A stretch of DNA of 64,000 nt. It comes from Pseudobdellovibrionaceae bacterium. GTDB taxonomy: Bacteria; Bdellovibrionota; Bdellovibrionia; Bdellovibrionales; JAGQZY01. Positions 26,046 through 35,053 of the stretch are shown in pieces. The number at the start of each line of letters is the position of its first letter. The first letter of the stretch is position 1. Under the pieces are notes generated by a model, which did no database searches, was not told where the DNA came from, and worked only from the letters and a program-made list of their open reading frames with translations. The stretch lies in assembly GCA_020635085.1 (NCBI GenBank), contig JACKAL010000008.1, forward strand, positions 26,050-90,049, read 5' to 3'. A program made the translations under genes and the position numbers.

Positions 26046-28826
26046 ATGAGTGCGAGAGATAAAACAGCGCAACAGTTGTGGTACGTGAAAAACGTACAAC
26101 AGCAGGTGTTTGGCCCAATGACCAACGAAGAGGTGTTGGCACAAATTCAGAGAGGATTTTTTCTTGGCCAGGAACTTATTGCAGCGGTTCAAGATGGAAG
26201 ATGGATACCTATTACTCAGAATCCCATTTTTTTTGATGCAATTATTGCAGGTTTAGATGAAGAGCTACGCGCAGATCACAATGATGAGCTGCAAAAGAGA
26301 TTGGCAGCGGAAGCAACCTACATTGATGAGGATTCGAAGGGGCTAGAGCGCCCGGTACCTCTTTGGAAAACATTAAAGCTAGAAACGCCGGCTATCGCAA
26401 AACCAAAAAGCGAAATCCCGCAAGTACCGACACTACCAACTAAGCCGCCGGAACCGGTAAAAGAAAATAAATCCACCTCTTTTTTTATTTTTTTAGTGGT
26501 CTTAGCTTTAGTCGTTGTCGGTGTATTCACACTACTTCCAGATCAACAAAAATCTCAGAGAGACCGTATCCGCTTGAAGGCAGTACGTATCGATAAAACA
26601 GAAAAAGCTCCACTGAATACAGAAGAGGCTTTAAAAGCTGCAATCGTACAATTTCGTCAACACACGATAGGTGACTATTTAAAGGCACAAGATTTATTGG
26701 TGAGTATCCTAGAGACGAATGATGGATATCTCGATGCAATGGGTTTTTTGTGCATGACATATAGAGAATTATGGCCTTACGCGTATCAAGATTCGCGCGA
26801 TATACAAACGATCTACGGTATATTTCAAAAAGCATCTTTGCTCAAATCGAGCAGTGCCTCAGCAGGTGTATGCTATGCCGTGTATATGCTATCGGTTGGT
26901 GAATACGAGGCTGCTAAAAATTTTATGGACGATGCTCTTCGTAGGGAACCCAACCTTTTATTTTTTAATCAGCTCATTGGTGATCTTCTAGAACAACAAA
27001 AAAAATATTCCACGGCGCTTTATTATTTTCAGAAGGTCAAAGAGTTATGGCCACCGCCACCGTGGGCGCGGTCTTTATTGCAAGAGGCACGCACACAACG
27101 CAAGCTACGTCGTTATGCAGATGCACTAGAAACTTACCGCGTTACCTTAACTTATTATCCAAATCACCCACTAGCGCTACTTGAGATGGGAATTTTAGAA
27201 TTCGAAGCTTATCAACAATTGGAAAAAGCCAATAACCTTATTCTCAAGGCGTTTCAATCTAAGAGTCAATTTCCAGCCGAGATTACAGCAGAGGGCTACT
27301 ATGTTTTGGCGCAAATTAATTATCAAATGAATTATAAAAATAAAGCTTTAGAGTATGCGAATAAAGCTTTTTCTATTGATTCGGGGAATACTGCAGTCAA
27401 AGAATTTATTTTATCTATTGGTGGCCGTAGCGCGCTTGAGCGGGTGGAGATCGATAGTAGTAATATGCTTTATCTCGGGACCCAGTATATGAAATTGGGA
27501 AATTATTTTGCGGCACAAGCAGAATTCAAATTGGCGTTTGAGGCAGATACCAGAAATGCGTTAGCCGCCTATCATGCGGGGCAGGCTCTGTGGGCGCTTA
27601 ATCAATCCACAGAGGCGATCAAGTGGGTAGAAAAAGCGATTCATGCGGATCCAGGATTAGTATCCGCATATGTGACACTAGCGAATTATTATTCATTTCG
27701 TCACAATTATGAGGGTGCTGTACAAATTTTAAAAAATGTCCAAAGAAAATTTCCCGCAAACAATGAAATATATCGCGGCTTCGCCGACATCGAATACCAA
27801 CGTGGCAATCGTAAAGCAGCGATTCAATTTGCACATAAAGCATTAGATCTTTATGCGATGGATGTTGGTGCTATGCAAATCATTGCGCAGTCGTATTTAG
27901 ATATGCAAGATTATGACAATGCCAACACATTTATTGCTCGAGCTTTAGAGGTGGATCCACATACGCCAGAGAATCATGTGATTTATTCAAAAGTTTTGGT
28001 AGGCAGAGCGGGCTCAGGCGATGCGATTAATTATTTGAACGCTCGTATCGAGGAAGCTCCCGATGTGACGGCCTATCGCAAGGGGTTGGCTGATATATTT
28101 ATAATTGAACAAAACTGGAATGGTGCTCAGGCGATTTTAGAAAACCTTATTACTGTTAAGAAGCAGGATAAGGCGTCGATTATGGATTTGGCTCTTGTTT
28201 ACAAAGAAGAGGGCTATGTCAATAAAGCTTTGGAAATGTATCTGGCAGCAGCGAGCCTCGATCCCTTGGACCCAACACCACTTTTCCAAGCAGGGACTCT
28301 GTATTTTAATGCGGGAAATTATAAATCTGCATTGATGCAGTTTGAGCGCGTGAGACGCATCAATAAAAATTTCCCACGAGTTTATTATTTTATTGGTAAG
28401 GCTGCTATGGAAACGAAAGATTTTCCAAAAGCGATAGAGATGGCAACCATGGAAAAACAAGTGAATCCACATATTGCGGAGCCATACTTGCTGGCAGCAG
28501 AGGTGTATTTTAAGCAAGGACAATATAGCTTGTGTGCCAGTGAGTACCAAAAAGCTATTGCTCGTCGCCCACAAGGCGCAGAGATTTATATTAATATGGC
28601 GCGATGTTATCGTTTGGCGGGAGCGTTGGATTCTGCTGTGCAAATGTTGGATCAGGCGGCAAAGCGTGAATCGGGAGTCGCTGAGATTTACAAAGAGCTG
28701 GGGCTAACTTTTCATATGCAGGGTTTACTTCCAGAAGCACACACCGCTTATCAGCGCTATATTAATTTAGCACCCAATGCGCCAGATCGAGTAGAAATCG
28801 AAACACGTATGCAGGAGTTACAGTAA
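26046..28826 (+). CDS. Large GYF-like/TPR membrane protein
   Basis: A 926-aa protein. Residues ~10-65 are a GYF_2-like domain (LWYVKNVQQQVFGPMTNEEV; LGQELIAAVQDGRWIPI). A cytoplasmic linker leads to one membrane helix at ~140-160 (FFIFLVVLALVVVGVFTLL). At least 15 TPR-like units then fill the rest. The N-terminus should be cytoplasmic and the TPR solenoid periplasmic. It is probably a scaffold for an envelope complex. The next gene, a small membrane protein, starts immediately after its stop codon. Confidence 0.82.
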   Translation: MSARDKTAQQLWYVKNVQQQVFGPMTNEEVLAQIQRGFFLGQELIAAVQDGRWIPITQNPIFFDAIIAGLDEELRADHNDELQKRLAAEATYIDEDSKGLERPVPLWKTLKLETPAIAKPKSEIPQVPTLPTKPPEPVKENKSTSFFIFLVVLALVVVGVFTLLPDQQKSQRDRIRLKAVRIDKTEKAPLNTEEALKAAIVQFRQHTIGDYLKAQDLLVSILETNDGYLDAMGFLCMTYRELWPYAYQDSRDIQTIYGIFQKASLLKSSSASAGVCYAVYMLSVGEYEAAKNFMDDALRREPNLLFFNQLIGDLLEQQKKYSTALYYFQKVKELWPPPPWARSLLQEARTQRKLRRYADALETYRVTLTYYPNHPLALLEMGILEFEAYQQLEKANNLILKAFQSKSQFPAEITAEGYYVLAQINYQMNYKNKALEYANKAFSIDSGNTAVKEFILSIGGRSALERVEIDSSNMLYLGTQYMKLGNYFAAQAEFKLAFEADTRNALAAYHAGQALWALNQSTEAIKWVEKAIHADPGLVSAYVTLANYYSFRHNYEGAVQILKNVQRKFPANNEIYRGFADIEYQRGNRKAAIQFAHKALDLYAMDVGAMQIIAQSYLDMQDYDNANTFIARALEVDPHTPENHVIYSKVLVGRAGSGDAINYLNARIEEAPDVTAYRKGLADIFIIEQNWNGAQAILENLITVKKQDKASIMDLALVYKEEGYVNKALEMYLAAASLDPLDPTPLFQAGTLYFNAGNYKSALMQFERVRRINKNFPRVYYFIGKAAMETKDFPKAIEMATMEKQVNPHIAEPYLLAAEVYFKQGQYSLCASEYQKAIARRPQGAEIYINMARCYRLAGALDSAVQMLDQAAKRESGVAEIYKELGLTFHMQGLLPEAHTAYQRYINLAPNAPDRVEIETRMQELQ

Positions 28827-29123
28827 ATGGGAGAGTTTAAAGAGCGCCTAACCACAAATCTTAAAAATTCTTCTCTACAATTTTTGATTTTTCTTTTGCG
28901 TTTGTTGATCGGGGCACTGATTGGTCTATCGATTGCTATTTCAGCGCAAACCATGTCATCGATTGGCATCTATACGTTTATGTTTATCGTCGTTGTTAGC
29001 ATGATGCTGGTATTGCGAATCACGCGTTCATTGGGGCTTCTTGGCAGTATTATTTTTTTATTGGTTTTGATCTTGATTGGAGTGCTGCTCAAGTTGTATA
29101 TCTTAGAGGCACTTAGGACATAG
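28827..29123 (+). CDS. Small three-helix membrane protein
   Basis: A 98-aa protein with three hydrophobic helices (FLIFLLRLLIGALIGLSIAI; YTFMFIVVVSMMLVL; IIFLLVLILIGVLLKLYI) and a polar N-terminus. Its ATG directly abuts the TPR gene stop, so they are probably translated together and may interact. No family is recognised. Confidence 0.75.
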   Translation: MGEFKERLTTNLKNSSLQFLIFLLRLLIGALIGLSIAISAQTMSSIGIYTFMFIVVVSMMLVLRITRSLGLLGSIIFLLVLILIGVLLKLYILEALRT

Positions 29124-29132
29124 GCGGGCAAT

Positions 29133-30416
29133 ATGATTTATATTAAAAATTTAGAAAACGAAGAATACCTTTCGGCATACAAAGCTTCTTTGGAAAAGCG
29201 CAATGTGGATCCAGGAAATTTGCATATAGTATTGGAAAAAAATGTAGCGCGCCGTAAAGCTCTCACCGAGATGGAGCAAAAAAAGGCCTATCAGAATAAA
29301 GTTTCTGAAGTCATTGGCCAAAAAAAACGCAACAAAGAAGATGCCTCTCAAGAACTCAGTGAAATGCAAGCGGTTAGCCAAGAAATCAAAGCTTTAGAAA
29401 AACATGCCAAAGATGCTGAAGCGGAGCTTCAAGAATTACTTATTGTTCTTCCTAATAAAGCACACGACAGTGTTCCCGCCGGAAAAGATGAAGCCGCCAA
29501 CGTGGTTTTAAAGACTGTCGGCGAGCCAAAGACATTTTCGTTTTCTGCAAAAACCCATGACGAATTGGGACAGTCTTTAAAAATTTTAGATTTTGATCGT
29601 GCCGGTAAAGTTACCGGAGCGCGTTTTACATTTCTTCTTGGTACAGGGGCTCGCCTGGAGCGAGCACTCATCAACTTTATGATGGATACGCATGCACAAA
29701 AACATGGTTATCGTGAGGCTATTCCGCCGTACATGGTGAACGCACAGGCCATGTATGGTACGGGTAATTTCCCCAAATTTAAAGAGGATGTTTTTGCTTT
29801 AGAAAATACGCCATATTATTTAATCCCCACGGCAGAAGTGCCAGTAACCAATTATTACAATGGAGAAATTCTAAACGAAGAGGATCTTCCGCAAAAGTTT
29901 GCGGCGTTTAGTGCGTGTTTTCGTTCGGAGGCGGGAAGTTACGGTAAAGACACCAAAGGTCTTATTCGCCAACATCAGTTTCATAAGGTGGAGCTGATGT
30001 GCTTTGTTCATCCCGACAAATCCTACGAAGAGCACGAAAAACTTACCAACCATGCCGAAGAAATTTTAAAACAATTGGAACTGCCGTATCGGCGTTCTTT
30101 GTTGTGTGCGGGTGACATGAGTCCGAACGCCGCAAAATGTTTTGATTTGGAGGTGTGGCTTCCTGGACAGAGTGCTTATCGTGAGATCAGTTCTTGCTCC
30201 AACTTCGAAGACTACCAGGCACGACGTGCAGAAATTCGTTTCCGTCCCACTGGTGGAGGCAAACCTCAATATGTACATACCCTCAATGGTTCAGGTCTTG
30301 CCGTAGGGCGAACTCTGGTAGCGGTTTTAGAAAATTATCAGCAAGAAGATGGAAGCATTAAAATTCCCAAGGCCCTTCAATCCTACATGGGCGTGAGTGA
30401 GATCAGGCCGTCTTAA
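29133..30416 (+). CDS. serS: Seryl-tRNA synthetase
   Basis: A full-length 427-aa SerRS: N-terminal coiled-coil arm (~40-110), class II motif 2 (FRSEAGSYGKDT; RQHQFHKVELM) and motif 3 (GSGLAVGRTLVAVLENYQ). It charges tRNA-Ser; a tRNA-Ser(UGA) gene lies 440 bases downstream. It is the last gene of the run starting with the TPR protein. Confidence 0.97.
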   Translation: MIYIKNLENEEYLSAYKASLEKRNVDPGNLHIVLEKNVARRKALTEMEQKKAYQNKVSEVIGQKKRNKEDASQELSEMQAVSQEIKALEKHAKDAEAELQELLIVLPNKAHDSVPAGKDEAANVVLKTVGEPKTFSFSAKTHDELGQSLKILDFDRAGKVTGARFTFLLGTGARLERALINFMMDTHAQKHGYREAIPPYMVNAQAMYGTGNFPKFKEDVFALENTPYYLIPTAEVPVTNYYNGEILNEEDLPQKFAAFSACFRSEAGSYGKDTKGLIRQHQFHKVELMCFVHPDKSYEEHEKLTNHAEEILKQLELPYRRSLLCAGDMSPNAAKCFDLEVWLPGQSAYREISSCSNFEDYQARRAEIRFRPTGGGKPQYVHTLNGSGLAVGRTLVAVLENYQQEDGSIKIPKALQSYMGVSEIRPS

Positions 30417-30448
30417 ATATTCTTTTGTATATGATGGAATTCTAACAT

Positions 30449-30634
30449 TTATGCTTCGACAGCCATGAAGTTGAGAATCTCGCCATCTTCCGATTCAAAG
30501 CTGATCTGGATGGGTTGGCAGCACACCTCGCAGTCTTCTATATAGCTTTGTGACCCTTCGACGTTTGGATCTAAAAGCATGGATATTTCCTCCAGGCAGT
30601 AAGGACAGGTAAAAAATTGTTCGACTTCTTCCAT
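30449..30634 (-). CDS. CPXCG-motif cysteine-rich small protein
   Basis: A 61-aa protein with CPYC and CEVCC motifs (two Cys pairs, zinc-ribbon spacing) in an acidic context (ISFESEDGEILNF). It belongs to the small CPXCG family of unknown function seen in proteobacteria. It converges on serS. Confidence 0.75.
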   Translation of the reverse strand: MEEVEQFFTCPYCLEEISMLLDPNVEGSQSYIEDCEVCCQPIQISFESEDGEILNFMAVEA

Positions 30635-30852
30635 ATGGTGTGCGGACTCCCTTCTCTATGATTCTAAATCTTTCCTTTTCCCAGGCAAGGGGGGTGCGTT
30701 ATGAGATTTGTTTGCATGATACAATTATGGTTTATGAGAGGGGGGAGATCGGGTCAGTTTTAGGCATTTTGTGCCGCACCAGGACACACAGAAGCTGACT
30801 TGTCTAAAGCCATAAAATTTCATAGATTCATTGTTCCGCAATCATCACATAC

Positions 30853-30942
30853 GGAGAGATGGCTGAGCGGTTGAAAGCACCGGTCTTGAAAACCGGCAGC
30901 CCTTCGCGGGGCTCGTGAGTTCGAATCTCACTCTCTCCGCCA
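30853..30942 (+). tRNA. tRNA-Ser (anticodon UGA), CCA encoded
   Basis: The acceptor stem GGAGAGA pairs with TCTCTCC, followed by G and an encoded CCA. The anticodon arm CCGGT-CTTGAAA-ACCGG has anticodon TGA. There is a long variable arm typical of serine tRNAs, and the T arm is GTGAG-TTCGAAT-CTCAC. Its 3' end is the attachment site for two integrative elements. Confidence 0.97.
30922..30942 (+). repeat. att copy 1 (3' end of tRNA-Ser)
   Basis: 21 bases from the T loop to CCA, identical to 39462-39482. The last 19 of these (AATCTCACTCTCTCCGCCA) recur at 46369-46387. They mark the left end of element 1. Confidence 0.93.
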
Positions 30943-30981
30943 ATACGCTAAAAACACTTTAAAATTCAATAGCTTACAAGC

Positions 30982-32085
30982 TTAGCGATCTGAGTTTGTT
31001 ACAATTTTGTGGCAATTCAAAATTGGCGTTTGTTCTTCGCGATCAACAATAGTTTTCGGAACTACTGTCAGCGTGTTGCGATGATTTTTGATTTGCTCGA
31101 GGTTGGTGTGCGCATACCGCGCTGTCATTCCTAAACTTTTGTGTCCAAGAATTCTCTGCGCGTGCAATGGGTTTCCCGTTTTCGCAACAAACAAAGTCGC
31201 CCATGTATGTCGTAAATCGTGAAAGCGAATTGGTCGCACTCCAGCTTTTTTGCAATCCACCTTTAACACGCGTGATGCGTGCTTGGGATCGAGCAATCCT
31301 GGCAAATCTCTTGGAATTACAAACTCGCTTTCTGTGAGAGATAGGTATTGCACAAGATATTTCGCAACCTCATCTGGCAGATGCACAACACGTTTCGTTT
31401 TGGTTTTTGTTGTGGAAAGCTCCTTAGCTTTTTGATCGTATGATCTTTGAATATGAATAATCATATTTTCAAAATCAATGTCTGATCTTTTTAATCCAAA
31501 CAGTTCACCTAAACGACAGGGTACATTTGCAGCGAGTAAGTAAAGAACAAGGCGTGGATTGCTTTCGTGAAAACTCAAGAACTGCATAAGCTCTTGCTCA
31601 GACCACGATTTCTGCACAGGTTCAGGCTTTGGAAAGCCGCGAACACCTAATGCTGGATTTTTAGCAATCAACTCAAGTTGAAACGCATCTTTGAGTAGCG
31701 ACTTAAAAAAATTAAAATGAAAGTTTTTGCTCGATAGAGAAATCTCTTTTCGGAACAGCCACATTTTAAATTCTTCAACACGCAGTCTTCGTATGTCACC
31801 AAGATCGCAATGACCTAGTTGCGGTGAAATATAAAGCCTAAGACTCTCGCTATACTTGAGTCGAGAGGCATACTTAAGATCAATACTTTTGCGCTCCAGA
31901 TACTCGTTTGCAAATTGCAAAAGCGATTTTCTTTCACGACGAACTGGTTCAAACGAATCAGGCGATGCTTTTGCTTCCAGCTTAAACTTTAGCGCAGCAT
32001 TTTTCGTTGCAAAGTAATATGCCTTAAAATTAACGCGCACTCGATAAGGTTTTGATCTTTTACCTTTAAGTTTTTCAATCTTCAT
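30982..32085 (-). CDS. Tyrosine integrase of element 1
   Basis: A 367-aa phage-type integrase: N-terminal AP2-like arm-binding region, SAM-like core-binding domain (~65-150) and catalytic domain with R (NVPCRLGELFGL), HDLRH, GH (ILGHKS) and the nucleophile Y in MTARYAHTN. GGAGG precedes the ATG. The stop is 40 bases from the tRNA-Ser att site, the usual place for a tRNA-targeting integrase. The last codons overlap the left copy of the 17-bp terminal repeat. Confidence 0.95.
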   Translation of the reverse strand: MKIEKLKGKRSKPYRVRVNFKAYYFATKNAALKFKLEAKASPDSFEPVRRERKSLLQFANEYLERKSIDLKYASRLKYSESLRLYISPQLGHCDLGDIRRLRVEEFKMWLFRKEISLSSKNFHFNFFKSLLKDAFQLELIAKNPALGVRGFPKPEPVQKSWSEQELMQFLSFHESNPRLVLYLLAANVPCRLGELFGLKRSDIDFENMIIHIQRSYDQKAKELSTTKTKTKRVVHLPDEVAKYLVQYLSLTESEFVIPRDLPGLLDPKHASRVLKVDCKKAGVRPIRFHDLRHTWATLFVAKTGNPLHAQRILGHKSLGMTARYAHTNLEQIKNHRNTLTVVPKTIVDREEQTPILNCHKIVTNSDR

Positions 32086-32096
32086 AACGCCTCCAG

Positions 32097-32318
32097 TTAA
32101 TAGAGGCGTGATTTCTTTTTGTCATAATGGACTCCTTTAGTTCGGAGCCACTCTGCGATTTTTTGTTTATCAAAGCGAAGTGCTCGTCCAAGTCGTACTG
32201 CAGGGATACGATTTAACTTAACCCACTCGTACACCGTCTTGGGACTAACACCTAGCATTTGTGCCACGTCTTTGACCGTCAATAAATTTTCAATGAGCCG
32301 TAAATCTATAACACTCAT
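32097..32318 (-). CDS. AlpA/excisionase-like helix-turn-helix protein
   Basis: A 73-aa protein, almost entirely a MerR-like winged helix (LTVKDVAQMLGVSPKTVYEWV; AVRLGRALRFDKQKIAEWL). Such proteins act as recombination directionality factors or as activators of integrase genes. It overlaps the rep stop (ATGA) and precedes the integrase by 11 bases, so the three form an operon. Confidence 0.85.
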   Translation of the reverse strand: MSVIDLRLIENLLTVKDVAQMLGVSPKTVYEWVKLNRIPAVRLGRALRFDKQKIAEWLRTKGVHYDKKKSRLY

Positions 32319-33058
32319 ATAGCACCTCTTAAAATTTGTGGACTGAATTGTTTATCATTATGGAAATTACAAACCTCTAAGGGAAGGTCCGATGCAAAGC
32401 CGACCTCCTCACCCCATTGATGAATAGGTTCAAAAATATCAGAGTCCGTGCGCGACTGATTGCGAAGCCACTCGTAATGTTGATTAAGAACCCGCCATTC
32501 TGCATTGGGGTTACGAGGAAACAACACCAAGCCCCGCGAGGCTGCGACACGCCTGTAGCGTTTAGGAAGCTTCATTGGCGTATCTTTAGCGATATATTTA
32601 ATCAAATATTTTACGGTTCGCTCATCGCACGGTTGAACGTCTACAATTTTCCCTCCGCCGACAGCTTGCCATGTTTCAGAGAGCCACTGTAACTTGCAGC
32701 GTTTATCAACAATGCCATGAATATGAGCCATGCCGTTCTTTTGAAATTCTCGAACAACAACATACTTAAAGGCGCCATATTTGCGTCGAAAGAGAATTGA
32801 GAATTTCTTCCAACAATTTTGAATATAAATTGGTGAGTCTTTGGGTTGAACTGTGTTCGGCGCAAGTGTCAGAGTAAAAAAATAACCGAGCGCATGAAGC
32901 ACCTGATATTCCGCCATCTTTTTCGACAATTTATATTTCTTGATGGGTCCACAAAATTTGCACGACCAACGACGACAGAATACACGTCGCGTTTGATACT
33001 TGCCGTCAGTTGGGCGCGTTTGCGTAATGATGAGAGGAGTACAGTAATGGCGGCTCAT
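32315..33058 (-). CDS. HUH-type rolling-circle replication initiator
   Basis: A 247-aa protein. A Cys cluster (C28, C33, C36) near the N-terminus, motif 1 FFTLTLAP (~60-67), the metal-binding HIH motif H112/H114 (MAHIHGIVD) and Y151/Y155 in VKYLIKYIAKD match rolling-circle Rep proteins of the REP/G2P kind used by small ssDNA phages and plasmids. It would nick an origin and covalently attach to the 5' end. It implies element 1 can replicate after excision. A cluster of hairpins lies 100 bases upstream. Confidence 0.85.
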   Translation of the reverse strand: MSRHYCTPLIITQTRPTDGKYQTRRVFCRRWSCKFCGPIKKYKLSKKMAEYQVLHALGYFFTLTLAPNTVQPKDSPIYIQNCWKKFSILFRRKYGAFKYVVVREFQKNGMAHIHGIVDKRCKLQWLSETWQAVGGGKIVDVQPCDERTVKYLIKYIAKDTPMKLPKRYRRVAASRGLVLFPRNPNAEWRVLNQHYEWLRNQSRTDSDIFEPIHQWGEEVGFASDLPLEVCNFHNDKQFSPQILRGAI

Positions 33059-33158
33059 ATCAACCGCCGTGTTGTAGTTAGTCTTATTAGAATCAAGTAC
33101 ATTATGTATAGTCCTTTGGTGAATTGTTAAGGTGATGGAGAAGTTTTTTGTTAGAGTG

Positions 33159-33240
33159 CCCCAGGGAGAGGGGAACTCCCTGGGGATATCTCTGTGGTAA
33201 TACCACTCAGCTTGGCCGGAAACTTTAAAACCCGCCGAGC
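33159..33240. other. Hairpin cluster upstream of rep (origin candidate)
   Basis: Stem 1: CCCCAGGGAG (33159-33168) pairs perfectly with CTCCCTGGGG (33176-33185) around a 7-base loop. Stem 2: GTGGT-AAT-ACCAC lies at about 33194-33206. Stem 3: GCTTGGC and GCCGAGC pair with one wobble up to 33240. Located between the rep and SpoVG-like genes, these could be a double- or single-strand origin or a terminator for the SpoVG-like gene. Confidence 0.5.
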
Positions 33241-33518
33241 TAATCTTTTAATTTTTTGTATTCAGTAAGAATTGAGCTAAAGACCTGATCTTTTGCTATT
33301 TCGTTAAGAGAAACGATATCTTTGTACTTGGCCTCGTCGCCCTTCCAATATTTTTCTTGAGGCATAGCTATCCACGGCGCCTTAACGCCATCGTCGATCA
33401 CTCGCAGCCCCTCGATATTGAGCGAGAACCCTGTCGCATTATCGTTAATGTAAACTCGCGCACGCGCCTTTAACTTGTTCGCACCGAGAACTTCTTTGAG
33501 TGTGACACTAATATTCAT
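33240..33518 (-). CDS. SpoVG-like protein
   Basis: A 92-aa protein with the SpoVG pattern: KARARVYINDNATGFSLNIEGLRV, then APWIAMPQEKY and a C-terminal helix. SpoVG proteins bind nucleic acid and regulate genes in other bacteria. Stand-alone copies are found on plasmids and phages. A good AGGAG lies before the ATG. It is upstream of rep on the same strand and is probably part of the element's replication or control module. Confidence 0.78.
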   Translation of the reverse strand: MNISVTLKEVLGANKLKARARVYINDNATGFSLNIEGLRVIDDGVKAPWIAMPQEKYWKGDEAKYKDIVSLNEIAKDQVFSSILTEYKKLKD

Positions 33519-33660
33519 AGAAACTCCTACTCTGTATTTTCAGACCTTCATGGCCTGAAATATTGTAGCCATAGATTCTGTGATTTGAGAAGTTTCGTAC
33601 AGAAAATGAGCAGGAAAGTATTCCAGCTAAGATTACGCATTATCCGATTAATTTTGCTAA

Positions 33661-34461
33661 CTAATTTTGTAGAGCTGGAATAGCAGATGTACTTTTCCAG
33701 CTTATGGCTTTTGGATGAAATGTAAGTAGGCGTTCATTTTGGGAAACATGAGTAAACGGAGTTTCTCGTGATTCTAACCAGCACTCTTTAGATTTTCTCA
33801 CACGATCGAAGAGGGTGTTTGCTGCATTATAGTCGCCTTGCAAAATTTTGCTCAGCGCAGAAATGGCGGAAGCTTTTCGGGCAGCTATAAAGATATCTTT
33901 ATAATTTTTTAGAACTTCTCTTTCTTCTTTATCTTCTAGATATGCCTGAAAGATTGCTTTAATCAATAAAGCATCATCATTTTTTATGATTGAAAATTTA
34001 CTCTTGTCTTCACTTTCAAGCCTCCATTTGTCATCTGAGGAGCGCATGAGATATACAAATTCCGAAGAGTTGTCGGACCATAATTTGACGATAGATGTTA
34101 GATGAGGAGAGGGGTTAAACTGTTGATATTTATCCTCTAGCAATCGGTGTATTTTGGAAATCTCATCATGTAGCTTAGAGAAATAATTTTCAACTTCAGA
34201 ATAAGGTGTTTCCTCGGTTGGCGCGGATAACGAGACGCCTGTGTATCCAAAAAATTCACCGGCGATTCTTTGAAAATAATCAATATGCCGTTGCACCTCA
34301 TTTAATTTGGCGTAGCGCTCATCGATATCGAAACCGGCTGGGGGTAGCGTTCCTGTTATTCTCTGTTCTTCATGGAGTTGAAATAAATAATGTATTCCAC
34401 TAGGGAAGCGGCTTACATTTACTATAAAATCAATCTGGCCCCGAAGCTCATCTCGTGTCAT
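33661..34461 (-). CDS. Uncharacterised 266-aa protein of the CHAT-like gene cluster
   Basis: No family is recognised. The sequence is soluble and mostly helical, with a hydrophobic N-terminal helix-forming stretch (IDFIVNVSRFPSGIHYLF), helix-rich middle segments (~60-115) and a charged helical part (~150-215). It begins 52 bases after the His-Cys protein gene on the same strand, with only AGGT as a weak ribosome-binding site. Shared strand and spacing suggest a three-gene unit in which this could be the sensor or substrate; that is inference. Confidence 0.6.
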   Translation of the reverse strand: MTRDELRGQIDFIVNVSRFPSGIHYLFQLHEEQRITGTLPPAGFDIDERYAKLNEVQRHIDYFQRIAGEFFGYTGVSLSAPTEETPYSEVENYFSKLHDEISKIHRLLEDKYQQFNPSPHLTSIVKLWSDNSSEFVYLMRSSDDKWRLESEDKSKFSIIKNDDALLIKAIFQAYLEDKEEREVLKNYKDIFIAARKASAISALSKILQGDYNAANTLFDRVRKSKECWLESRETPFTHVSQNERLLTFHPKAISWKSTSAIPALQN

Positions 34462-34513
34462 TACCTATGAGCTATAAAAGTAGGCCAATATTGTCAATCC
34501 CAGAGAGGATGAA

Positions 34514-35053
34514 TCAATTCAAATATAGCTGAAACCCTGTAGATCGCAGATGAGATGGTATATCAGAGAATAAATTAGTTTTAAGCGCTAAAAGTGAACT
34601 ATATGAAATTTCAGTTGTTCGATAAAGACGTTTTAGCAACATGAAATCAATCTTAGCGGCAGAGTCTAAGTAGATGCTGTTACTGTATCCCGATACTGCA
34701 CAAATTCTGCGGTCTACGCTGATTATTTCTGAAAGCTTGCTGCAAGCTGGATTTAATAATTCACAAGCGCTGAAATGAATAAAAAATCTCTCGGCAGGTA
34801 AACGGTTTATTAGCAATTTAATAATCTGTGATATGTGGGGGTTTGGATCGCAATACAAATGACAGCTATTGCCGTGGTCACTAAAGAAAATAATTCGTTC
34901 AGTAACCTTGTTAGCCGGACGACTCATATCTACAATACAATCGTAATTATGATTTCTTGAAAGTGCCCTTACATTCCGAGGCAAAGTTTCGATGAGCGGC
35001 GACCACTCTAGTTCTGGTTCGTCGCCGCTGATAAAATTATAAATACGAATCAT
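34514..35053 (-). CDS. Possible CHAT/caspase-like cysteine peptidase
   Basis: About 179 aa from the ATG at 35053 (TGATG overlap with the upstream gene; GGAGG in front). It shows the two short blocks of the caspase/CHAT fold: IIFFSDHG with His60-Gly61, and FFIHFSAC with Cys97, each at the end of a hydrophobic strand. SAVSGYSNSIYLDSAA-like text follows, resembling the strand after the catalytic Cys. The length fits a bare catalytic domain. It lies on a mobile element with two unknown genes, a typical setting for defence proteases. The family call is by motif only. Confidence 0.6.
   Translation of the reverse strand: MIRIYNFISGDEPELEWSPLIETLPRNVRALSRNHNYDCIVDMSRPANKVTERIIFFSDHGNSCHLYCDPNPHISQIIKLLINRLPAERFFIHFSACELLNPACSKLSEIISVDRRICAVSGYSNSIYLDSAAKIDFMLLKRLYRTTEISYSSLLALKTNLFSDIPSHLRSTGFQLYLN

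Noticed and set aside
33159..33240. CRISPR-like repeat array
   Set aside because: The hairpins are unlike each other and have no spacer pattern; no CRISPR array or cas gene is in the window.
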